Source: JBOHPP01 sp050731755
GTDB taxonomy: Bacteria > Methylomirabilota > Methylomirabilia > Rokubacteriales > CSP1-6
Reading direction: 5' to 3'
Assembly: GCA_050731755.1 (NCBI GenBank)
Contig: JBOHPP010000024.1
Location: 1 to 20,087, forward strand
Length of the DNA: 20,087 bases
Made by a program: the position numbers and the translations under genes. Numbering within the stretch: position 1 is the first letter of the stretch; every line of letters begins with the position of its first letter. Shown here piece by piece: positions 14,391-20,087 of the stretch. The notes below the pieces were generated by a model. That model did not search any database, had not been told where the DNA came from, and worked only from the letters and a program-made list of their open reading frames with translations.

Positions 14391-15485
14391 TCAGCTCGCG
14401 CGCAGCTTCTCGAGCAGGCGCGGGTCGGGATCCACGCCGAGGCCGGGGCCCTGGGGCACCGCAATGCGGCCGTGCTTGGGGTGGATGGCCTCGCCCAGCG
14501 GGTTCTCGGCGAAGTCGCAGTAGAAGCGCTCGACCAGCGATTCGCTCGGCATCGCCGCGATGCAGTGGATCGAGGCCAGCAGCCCGGGCCCGAAGTACGC
14601 CGAGTGCGGCACCACCTGGACGCCGAACGCCTCGGCCAGGGTCATCACCCGGCGCATCTCGGTCACCCCGCCGATCTTGGTCACGCTCGGCTGGGCGTAG
14701 GTGATGGCCCCCGCCTCGAAGGCGCGGCGAAACTCCCAGACCGTGCCGTAGTTCTCGCCGGCGGCGGTGGCGAGGCCGCTGCGGGCTCGCACCTCGGCGA
14801 GCCCGGCGAGATTCTCCGGCGGCCACACCGGCTCCTCCAGCCAGTGGAGGTCGAGCGGGGCCAGGCGCCGCGCCATCTCGATCGCCTCGGTCACCGTCCA
14901 CGGGCAGTTCGTGTCGACCATGAGCGGGATGCCCGCGCCGGCGACGTCGCGCGCGGCCTTCACCTCGGGTACGGTGATCTCGTGGAGCTTGATGTACCGG
15001 TACCCGCGGGCCAGCGCCTGCTCGGTGTACTGGGCGACGGCCTTGGCGGCGCTGTAGCGGAGGAGACTGGCGTAGGCGGTCAGGTCCGCGCGGGGGCTGC
15101 CGCCCAGCACGCGGTACAACGGAAGCCCGGCGGTCTTTCCGGCGATGTCCCAGAGCGCGATGTCGATGCCCGACAGCGCGTAGAGCGTGGGCCCGTTCCG
15201 GCCAACCCCGTGCAGCGCGCGCTGCATATCGTCGTTGATCGCCGTGATCTGGCTCGGATCACGGCCGATGCACATGGGGCCGAGCAGCGTGTCGATGGCG
15301 GCCCGCGTCGCGTGGAAGATGCGGTGGCCGAACGCTTCGCCCCACCCGGTGATCCCGGCGTCGGTGTCGATGCGCACGAGCAGCATGTCGATGCTGGTCC
15401 GGGGCCGGCCGCCGAGCATCGGAGTGACGCCGTCGATCAGCATCGGCAGGTTGAGGACGATGGTCTCGACCCTGGTGATCTTCAT
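14391..15485 (-). CDS. Second mandelate racemase-type enolase-superfamily enzyme
   Basis: This encodes 364 residues. The metal ligands are Asp191 (LMVDTNCPW), Glu217 (HWLEEPV) and Glu244 (AAGENYG). Catalytic candidates are Lys166 (YIKLHEI, with His168 in the second K/H position) and His294 (VVPHSAYFGPG). The residue matching the dyad Asp of the first gene is Ser267 (AQPSVTKIGG), so the His may work alone or with Lys270, and the chemistry probably differs from the neighbour. The ATG at 15485 has AGGAG 8 bases upstream; the in-frame extension to 15623 is antisense to the next gene's start. It is divergent from the DsbA-like gene across 65 bases and convergent with the other enolase-superfamily gene. 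The two are distant paralogues, not a recent duplication. Confidence 0.93.
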   Translation of the reverse strand: MKITRVETIVLNLPMLIDGVTPMLGGRPRTSIDMLLVRIDTDAGITGWGEAFGHRIFHATRAAIDTLLGPMCIGRDPSQITAINDDMQRALHGVGRNGPTLYALSGIDIALWDIAGKTAGLPLYRVLGGSPRADLTAYASLLRYSAAKAVAQYTEQALARGYRYIKLHEITVPEVKAARDVAGAGIPLMVDTNCPWTVTEAIEMARRLAPLDLHWLEEPVWPPENLAGLAEVRARSGLATAAGENYGTVWEFRRAFEAGAITYAQPSVTKIGGVTEMRRVMTLAEAFGVQVVPHSAYFGPGLLASIHCIAAMPSESLVERFYCDFAENPLGEAIHPKHGRIAVPQGPGLGVDPDPRLLEKLRAS

Positions 15486-15550
15486 GCCTGCGCTCCTCGA
15501 ATCGAGGCTTGACCAGCCGGTGGCGGGCAGTGTATCAGGCCCGTAGCGTG

Positions 15551-16330
15551 ATGAAACACCTGCGGCGGTGGTGCGCCCTCGTCGGACTCGGTCTGGGCGC
15601 CGTGGGTCTACACGCCACGCCACCGGCGGCGGCGCAGGGCGACCTCGGCGGGCTCAAGGCAGAGGTCGAGCGGCTCAGGAGCGATGTCGAGGCGCTGCGG
15701 GGGGAACTGCGGGCGCTTCGCGAGCTCGTTCAGCAGCGGCTGGCCCAACCGCCGGCGGCGCCTGCCGTCACCCGAAGCACGGTGACGGTGTCCGGCAGCC
15801 CGGCGCTCGGCAAGGCGGACGCGCCGGTGACGCTCGTCGAGTTCTCCGACTACCAGTGTCAGTTCTGCCGCCGGTTCTTCGACCAGACCCTGCCCGATCT
15901 CAAGACGCAGTACATCGAGCCCGGCAAGTTGAGGTACGTGTTCCGCGACTTCCCGATCGACAGCATCCACCGGCACGCCCGGCAGGCGGCGGAAGCCTCG
16001 CACTGCGCGGGCGAGCAAGGCAAGTACTGGCCGATGCACGACCTGCTGTTCCAGAACCAGCAGAGCCTACAGGTGGACCACCTGAAGGGCTACGCCAAAG
16101 TGCTCGGCCTCGATGCGACCACCTTCGGCGAGTGCCTGGCCAAGGGCACTCACCGCGAGCGGGTCCAGCAAAGCTTCACCGACGGCATCAACGCCGGCGT
16201 GCGCGGCACGCCGGCGTTCTTCGTGGGCAAGACGCGGAGCGACGGGTCCGTCGAGGGCGTGCTCATCAGCGGCGCCCGTCCGTTGAGTGTCTTCCGTCAG
16301 GAGATCGAGCGCTTGCTGACCGAGAAGTAG
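15551..16330 (+). CDS. DsbA-family periplasmic thiol-disulphide protein with coiled-coil stalk
   Basis: This encodes 259 residues. Residues 1-29 are a signal peptide (KHLRRWCALVGLGLGAVGL, cleavage near AAAQG). Residues about 33-65 form a heptad-rich coiled coil (LKAEVERLRSDVEALRGELR). Residues about 78-255 are a DsbA/BdbD-like thioredoxin domain: APVTLVEFSDYQCQFCRRFF with Cys103-Gln-Phe-Cys106, HRHARQAAEASHCAGEQGKYW with a third Cys152, and the cis-Pro loop RGTPAFFVG (Pro221). It should oxidise or reduce disulphides of exported proteins, probably as a coiled-coil oligomer. ATG 15551 is chosen; GTG 15548 is adjacent and no strong ribosome binding site is visible. The next gene starts 13 bases downstream and may be cotranscribed, with no obvious functional link. 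Confidence 0.9.
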   Translation: MKHLRRWCALVGLGLGAVGLHATPPAAAQGDLGGLKAEVERLRSDVEALRGELRALRELVQQRLAQPPAAPAVTRSTVTVSGSPALGKADAPVTLVEFSDYQCQFCRRFFDQTLPDLKTQYIEPGKLRYVFRDFPIDSIHRHARQAAEASHCAGEQGKYWPMHDLLFQNQQSLQVDHLKGYAKVLGLDATTFGECLAKGTHRERVQQSFTDGINAGVRGTPAFFVGKTRSDGSVEGVLISGARPLSVFRQEIERLLTEK

Positions 16331-16343
16331 AAAGGAGTGCGAG

Positions 16344-17009
16344 ATGGCGACGAAGAAGGGCACCGGGCTCTTGATGGTGTGGGTCGACGTCCCCGCCGAC
16401 AAAGAGAAGGAATTCACTCGCTGGTACAACGACGAGCATCTCGCCGAGCGCCTGGCCATCCCGGGCTTCCTGAGCGGCGCCCGCTACGAAGCGGTGAAGG
16501 GTGGGCCGAAGCACCTCGCCTGCTATGAGCTGGAAAGCCCCGCGGTGCTGGAGAGCGAGGCCTACAAACGCGTCCAGGCCAACCCGACCGAAGCCACCAA
16601 GCGCTTCAATCCGGGGGTCATCGGCACGACCTACATCCGCAACGTCTATACGATGATCCATCCCAAGACGCTGCCGCCAGCGGCGGCGGAGAGCGGCATG
16701 GCGCCGGCGCTCCAGATCGGGCGCATGGACGTGCCACGCGACGTCGATCAGGAGTTCAACACCTGGTACAACACCGTCTACGTGCCCAACTACGAGAAGG
16801 TCCCCGGCGTGATTCGCGGCCGCCGCTATCGCGCCGTGACGGGCACGCCGACGTATCTCACCCTCTACGAGTTCGAGCACCCCAAGGTCTCGGAGAGCGA
16901 TGCGTGGAACGCGCAGCGGGACGCCGCGCCGGTCAACGCCCGCATGCGCTCACACATGGGCCACGCCCCGGGCTCGCCCGGCGTGTACGTCAAGACGTTT
17001 CAGCTCTGA
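16344..17009 (+). CDS. Duplicated dimeric alpha-beta barrel (EthD/ABM-like) protein
   Basis: This encodes 221 residues made of two similar halves. Half one (about 8-105) has EFTRWYNDEHLAERLAIPGF, GARYEAVKG and HLACYELESP; half two (about 122-221) has EFNTWYNTVYVPNYEKVPGV, GRRYRAVTG and YLTLYEFEHP. Each half resembles one ferredoxin-like ABM/EthD-type subunit, so the chain probably folds as an intramolecular dimer. The WYNDEH His32 of half one is replaced by Tyr146 in half two, so the pseudo-active sites are not equal. No signal peptide and no assigned function; EthD relatives assist ring oxidation or bind small metabolites. AAGGAG at 16332-16337 precedes the ATG at 16344. It follows the DsbA-like gene by 13 bases and precedes a broken MFS gene. 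Confidence 0.82.
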   Translation: MATKKGTGLLMVWVDVPADKEKEFTRWYNDEHLAERLAIPGFLSGARYEAVKGGPKHLACYELESPAVLESEAYKRVQANPTEATKRFNPGVIGTTYIRNVYTMIHPKTLPPAAAESGMAPALQIGRMDVPRDVDQEFNTWYNTVYVPNYEKVPGVIRGRRYRAVTGTPTYLTLYEFEHPKVSESDAWNAQRDAAPVNARMRSHMGHAPGSPGVYVKTFQL

Positions 17010-17039
17010 GCAGCCCGCCGCCGGCGCGCGCGGCCCCGG

Positions 17040-17539
17040 CGCTCACCGCCCGGCGGTCGACGTTTGCCGCCCTGAGGGCGGGAACTACCGGCTCTACTGG
17101 GTCGGACTGGTCTTCTACGTCCTCGGGCATCGGGCGGAGTACGTCCCGTTCGCCTGGATCATGTGGGAGATGACCCAGGACTGCGCCCGGGCACGACGCT
17201 GCTCGTCGCGGCGGCCGGCATGGGAGTGGCGCTGATGATGTTCTCGACGTCGCCGGCGATGTGGTTGGCCCTGCCCATGTTGCCGCTCGTCGGCTTCAGC
17301 AACACCTTCTATCTCACGCAGGTCAGCACGTTCCTCCAGCAGGAGGTGCCGACCACCTTCGCGGTCGGGTGATGAGCCTCTACTCGCTCTGCTGGAACCT
17401 CCTGCCGCTCGGTGGTCTGCTGGCCGGTGTGCTGGCGGCGGCCGTGGACGCGCGCTTTGCCGTCCTGCTCGGCGGCGCGATGGTGGCCGCGAACGCGCTG
17501 CTGCTCCTCACGTCTCGGAGGCTGCGGGCGATCGGCTAG
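17040..17539 (+). pseudogene. MFS transporter remnant with frameshifts and a large internal deletion
   Basis: Pieces of one major facilitator protein appear in order but in three frames. The N-terminal piece is TARRSTFAALRAG, continued in another frame as NYRLYWVGLVFYVLGHRAEY and FAWIMWEMTQD (helix 1). At about 17176-17192 the sequence jumps to a C-terminal-half piece, PGTTLLVAAAGMGVALMMFS through TFLQQEVPTTF. Helices 2 to about 7 are missing, several hundred bases compared with a normal gene of about 1.2 kb. A second shift follows base 17360: one extra C would restore FRGRVMSLYSL, after which helices run on to RRLRAIG and the TAG at 17537. No usable start codon is visible. The gene is not functional as written, whether through real decay or an assembly error. 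Its stop shares the CTAG with the convergent VOC gene. Confidence 0.85.
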
Positions 17540-18420
17540 GATGCCGGCCCGACGAAGCCGATGTAGGCGCCACAGGCGTGCTCGGGCCCCACCAGCATCG
17601 CCTGCTCCCCGGTGGTGCGGATGCCGCGCGCCGGGGGCGGCAGGCCGTGATCCGTCGTCCAGCGGGCGGCGGCGTCCAGGCTGCTGGTGCGGTACAGCAC
17701 CTGGAAGGGGGCCGTCCCGCGCCGAGCGAGCGCCTCGGCGGCCGGACCGGCGTCGATGGGTTGCGCCACGGTCAGGCCGGTCGGCCCCAGATCGAACACC
17801 GCCATGTCCGCCTTGATGACGTTGCCGCGCTGGACCCGGGGCACTGGCATCCCGAACACGCGGCCATAGGGCTCGGCAGCCTTGGCGACGTCCTCCACGA
17901 CGATGTAGGCGCGATCCGTGCGCAGCACGCCGTTGGGGTGATCGCCGGCGCGGGGCACCTGCCGGCGCCGTTCCTCCAGTGGAGTGAGGTGCTGGATGAA
18001 GAGGATGGGCAGCGGGTTCCGCGGGCCGAGGTGAGCCACCTTCCATCGCAACTCCTGCCCGGCCGGCGTACGGCGCCCGCCCTCGGTGGCCTCGCCGACC
18101 TCGACGCCGCGCTCTCGCATCGCGGCCACGTCCGCAGTCAGGTCGTCGCTCTGCACGATGACATAGCGGAATCCGCCACCCCGGGCCAGAAACTCGGCGA
18201 GGCCGGCGCTCGGACTCCCGCGGCCGGCCGCCAGCTCCTCGCGATCGCGCACGCTCAGCAGCTCCAGATAGTCGTCCTGAAAAAACGCGATGGCGTTGTG
18301 GGTTCCCTGGCCGGAATGGGCGCCTCCGGGATAGACGAGGAATCCTATGCGCGTGTAGGCTTCGATGCCCACGTCCAGATTGGGAACGCAGATCATGACG
18401 TGGTCGATGCGGGTCAGCAC
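17536..18420 (-). CDS. Two-domain VOC/glyoxalase-like protein
   Basis: This encodes 294 residues of the vicinal-oxygen-chelate superfamily. The N-terminal glyoxalase-like domain (about 1-145) has TRIDHVMICVPNLDVGIEAY with His7, HNAIAFFQDDYLELLSV with Glu53, and later SDDLTADVAAMRERGVEVGE. The C-terminal half (about 165-290) has a second VOC-like unit, RAYIVVEDVAKAAEPYGRVFG and MAVFDLGPTGLTVAQPI. VOC enzymes include dioxygenases, isomerases and lyases, so the reaction is open. It starts at GTG 18420, which overlaps the stop of the upstream LLM remnant (GTGCTGA), a classic translational-coupling arrangement. This shows the two were once partners in an operon. The in-frame region further upstream is antisense and other-frame sequence, not part of the protein. 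Confidence 0.85.
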   Translation of the reverse strand: MLTRIDHVMICVPNLDVGIEAYTRIGFLVYPGGAHSGQGTHNAIAFFQDDYLELLSVRDREELAAGRGSPSAGLAEFLARGGGFRYVIVQSDDLTADVAAMRERGVEVGEATEGGRRTPAGQELRWKVAHLGPRNPLPILFIQHLTPLEERRRQVPRAGDHPNGVLRTDRAYIVVEDVAKAAEPYGRVFGMPVPRVQRGNVIKADMAVFDLGPTGLTVAQPIDAGPAAEALARRGTAPFQVLYRTSSLDAAARWTTDHGLPPPARGIRTTGEQAMLVGPEHACGAYIGFVGPAS

Positions 18421-18650
18421 GATCGCTTCAGCCGCGGCAGCAGCCGTGACGCCGCCGCGTCCACCTGGGCGAGCTGGTCGCCGCCGGCAGAGCGCAGGCT
18501 GATGTGGCTGGCGCCGGCGTCGCCGATCCACACGGAGTCGAAGCCCGCGGCCTCTGCGCGCTCGGCCATGGCCAGCAGCGGGGCCGTCTCCGGCCGGCCG
18601 GACATGACCGCTTCGCGAGTGGGGATCAGCACGCCGAACTCGACAGCCAT
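18414..18650 (-). pseudogene. LLM-class oxidoreductase reduced to its two ends
   Basis: The 78-residue frame starts as a normal luciferase-like protein (FGVLIPTREAV, LAMAERAEAAGFDSVWIGD) and then, at about residue 44 (bases 18515-18521), continues as AGASHISLR and GGDQLAQVDAAASRLLPRL, which looks like the C-terminal end of the same family. Roughly 200 or more residues of the TIM barrel are missing, in frame. It cannot fold as an LLM enzyme. The ATG at 18650 is the family-like start, with no strong ribosome binding site. The stop overlaps the start of the VOC gene, so translation of this frame may still be needed to couple VOC expression. It is divergent from the MBL gene. A real deletion or an assembly collapse are both possible. 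Confidence 0.75.
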
Positions 18651-18739
18651 CGCGGGGACGAATACTACCCCATTCCCGGCCCGGCGTGCGATCATCCACC
18701 CGGCCCGTCGGCGGCGAGCGCGAGGCCGCGGAGGTCACC

Positions 18740-19576
18740 ATGGCGAGTGACGTGATTCGTGTCGGCAACGTGGAGATCATGGCGTTGTCGGACGGCCGGC
18801 TCGAGTTCGATCTCTGCAACTTCTTCCCCACCATTCCCGAGGAGGAGTGGCAACCGTACGAGTCCCATCTGACGGACCACAAGGTTCGCTTCAATCTCGG
18901 GTCGTACCTGATCCGGTCCGACGGGCGAACGATCCTCGTCGATACGGGCCTCGGCCCGAAGCCCGCCGAGACGCCGGACGTGCCGTGGGGCCAGCTCCTC
19001 CACGACTTTCAGGCCAAGGGCGTGCGGCCGGAGGAAGTCGACATGGTGGTGATGACGCATCTGCACCGCGACCACGTTGGCTGGAACCTCCGGGCCGACG
19101 GGCAGAAATATGTCCCGACCTTTCCGAATGCGCGCTACTGGATGAGCGCCAAGGACTGGGACGCCTGCCACCAGCCCGACGTCCAGCCGACCCGCTTTGT
19201 CAACGCGCCTACCTGTGTCTGGCCGCTGGCTGAGCTGGGTCTGATGGAGTTGATGAAGGGCGAGCACAGCCTGACGCGCGAGTTGACGGCGCTGCCGACG
19301 CCCGGCCACACGCCGGGTCACATGAGTATCTTGATTACCTCACAAGGCCAGCGAGCGCTCGTCCTCGGCGACGCGGCGCACAGCCCGGTACAGGTGCTCG
19401 AGCCGGACTGGGTCTCGCGCGCCGACATGGATCCGGAGCTGACCCGCCAGACGCGCCGCGCCCTGCTGGACCGGCTGGAGCGCGAAGAGATGATCGTGGC
19501 GGCCGGCCACTTTCGGGCACCCGGGTTCGGGAAGATCGTGCGCCTGCAGGGGCGGCGCTACTGGCAGGGACTCTAA
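18740..19576 (+). CDS. MBL-fold metallo-hydrolase
   Basis: This encodes 278 residues of the metallo-beta-lactamase fold. The di-zinc site is complete: His107, His109, Asp111 and His112 (THLHRDHVGW), His190 (PTPGHTPGH), Asp211 (LVLGDAAHS) and His257 (VAAGHFRAP). The overall pattern, with NLGSYLIRSDGRTILVDTGLG early and the helical insert around the tryptophan-rich MSAKDWDACHQP, resembles lactonase-type or general hydrolase members rather than beta-lactamases. The N-terminus has no signal peptide, so it is cytoplasmic. The ATG at 18740 has GGAGG 6 bases upstream; the in-frame start at 18686 is less likely. It is divergent from the LLM remnant and ends 4 bases before the PagL-like start, so these two are probably cotranscribed. 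Substrate unknown. Confidence 0.92.
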   Translation: MASDVIRVGNVEIMALSDGRLEFDLCNFFPTIPEEEWQPYESHLTDHKVRFNLGSYLIRSDGRTILVDTGLGPKPAETPDVPWGQLLHDFQAKGVRPEEVDMVVMTHLHRDHVGWNLRADGQKYVPTFPNARYWMSAKDWDACHQPDVQPTRFVNAPTCVWPLAELGLMELMKGEHSLTRELTALPTPGHTPGHMSILITSQGQRALVLGDAAHSPVQVLEPDWVSRADMDPELTRQTRRALLDRLEREEMIVAAGHFRAPGFGKIVRLQGRRYWQGL

Positions 19577-19580
19577 GAGA

Positions 19581-20087
19581 ATGCGTGCGTGGTGGGCAAT
19601 GCTGGGCCTGGGTCTGTGCCTTCTTACCCCCTCGCCGAGCCACGCCGAGAACCTGCGCTTGATGAGCGTGGGGATACGGGGGGGCCTCACTGGGTGGAGC
19701 GTGATCGGAGCGGACGAAATAGAATCGTTTCAGCGACACGACGTAGTCGCGACCGTTGGGCTTCCCTGGAGTTGGCATTCCGAGTCGGCCTGGGGATTGG
19801 ACACGGGCCTCATGGCGAGCGCGGGCGCACTCCTGGGAGCAGGCGAAGCAGGCTTCATCGGCACCCTCACCTCGGTTCTGACCCTGCGCAGCCAGGATGG
19901 GCGGTTTTCCGTGGATGGCGGGATGGGCGGGGCCCTGCTCACCCGGCACAAGTTTGGCGACCAGCAGTTCGGTGGGCCTTTCCAGCTGGTCTTGACCTGG
20001 GGCTTCCGCGTTCCGGTCTACCGCGCCATTGGCGTGGGCTATCGGTACCAGCACCTCTCCGATGCGGATATCTATGGGAATCCCAGC
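19581..20087 (+). CDS. PagL-like lipid A deacylase (acyloxyacyl hydrolase family), 3' end cut by window
   Basis: The frame from ATG 19581 stays open for 169 codons to the window edge. Residues 1-22 are a signal peptide (RAWWAMLGLGLCLLTPSPSHA). The rest has amphipathic beta-strand alternation and ends in GVGYRYQHLSDADIYGNPS, which matches the PagL active-site region: His158 and Ser160 in the H-x-S motif just before the family's C-terminal Asn/Glu segment. PagL removes an R-3-hydroxyacyl chain from lipid A in the outer membrane. The catalytic Glu and last strand lie beyond the window. It follows the MBL-fold gene by 4 bases. The assignment rests mainly on the signal peptide, barrel-like pattern and the Y-R-x-Q-H-x-S motif. 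Confidence 0.75.
   Translation, partial: MRAWWAMLGLGLCLLTPSPSHAENLRLMSVGIRGGLTGWSVIGADEIESFQRHDVVATVGLPWSWHSESAWGLDTGLMASAGALLGAGEAGFIGTLTSVLTLRSQDGRFSVDGGMGGALLTRHKFGDQQFGGPFQLVLTWGFRVPVYRAIGVGYRYQHLSDADIYGNPS

Noticed and set aside
14160..15512. 450-aa open frame on the plus strand opposite the second enolase-superfamily gene
   Set aside because: Low-complexity antisense translation; the minus-strand gene has full catalytic motifs and a ribosome binding site.
18421..18894. In-frame upstream extension of the VOC gene
   Set aside because: Arg/Pro-rich shadow sequence overlapping the LLM remnant and the MBL gene start; GTG 18420 fits the domain and the coupling.
1..20087. CRISPR array, tRNA, rRNA, transposon, integrase or attachment site
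   Set aside because: No regularly spaced repeats, cloverleaf, long terminal repeats or mobility genes seen by eye on either strand.

Overview
The window is GC-rich, densely packed bacterial chromosome. The organism looks like a Gram-negative soil or sediment heterotroph. A PagL-like outer-membrane lipid A deacylase, a periplasmic DsbA-type protein and several signal peptides point to a Gram-negative envelope. The mix of luciferase-like (LLM) oxidoreductases, mandelate-racemase-type enolases, a PEP-mutase/isocitrate-lyase-like lyase, a gamma-glutamyltransferase homologue, VOC and MBL-fold proteins reminds me of Candidatus Rokubacteria (Methylomirabilota) or high-GC Proteobacteria from soil metagenomes. 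That placement is inference; there is no rRNA or marker gene here. I see no tRNA, CRISPR array, transposase, integrase or prophage gene, and no gene-free stretch above about 300 bases.

Layout. 1-900: a small stress/envelope set, with a probably frameshifted secreted peptide, a CsbD-family protein, a 50-aa DUF3309 membrane protein and a clear intrinsic terminator. 963-2314: a divergent pair, an XRE/MmyB-type regulator and a PaaI-type hotdog thioesterase, separated by a perfect 21-bp palindrome that is very likely the operator. 2331-3574: two small exported proteins (one unknown, one DUF4142). 3652-5502: a class III cyclase-like domain joined through one membrane helix to a TolB/FlgO-like domain and TPRs. 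5612-11093: catabolic or oxidoreductase genes (SMP-30 lactonase-like, two LLM flavoproteins, and a GGT-like plus PEP-mutase-like operon). 11210-11947: an HD-domain protein whose metal-ligand pattern resembles PhnZ/MIOX di-iron oxygenases. 11922-13051: an oxidative-repair operon (1-Cys peroxiredoxin then MsrB). 13210-15485: two enolase-superfamily genes facing each other. 15551-17009: a DsbA-like thioredoxin followed by an internally duplicated ferredoxin-like (EthD/ABM-type) protein. 17040-18650: a decayed zone with an MFS transporter remnant and an LLM remnant, each missing its middle, on either side of an intact two-domain VOC protein. 18740-end: an MBL-fold hydrolase and the start of a PagL-like gene cut by the window edge.

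How it fits together: most genes are single or in two-gene operons, often divergent or tightly convergent with overlapping stops. This looks like an accessory catabolism and stress region rather than one dedicated pathway. I did not find a convincing new multi-gene system. The best leads are the HD oxygenase candidate, the palindrome-controlled MmyB/thioesterase pair, a cyclase-like domain with altered purine-binding positions, a GGT homologue lacking the usual substrate arginine, the ABM-domain duplication with a lost histidine, and the paired internal-deletion pseudogenes.
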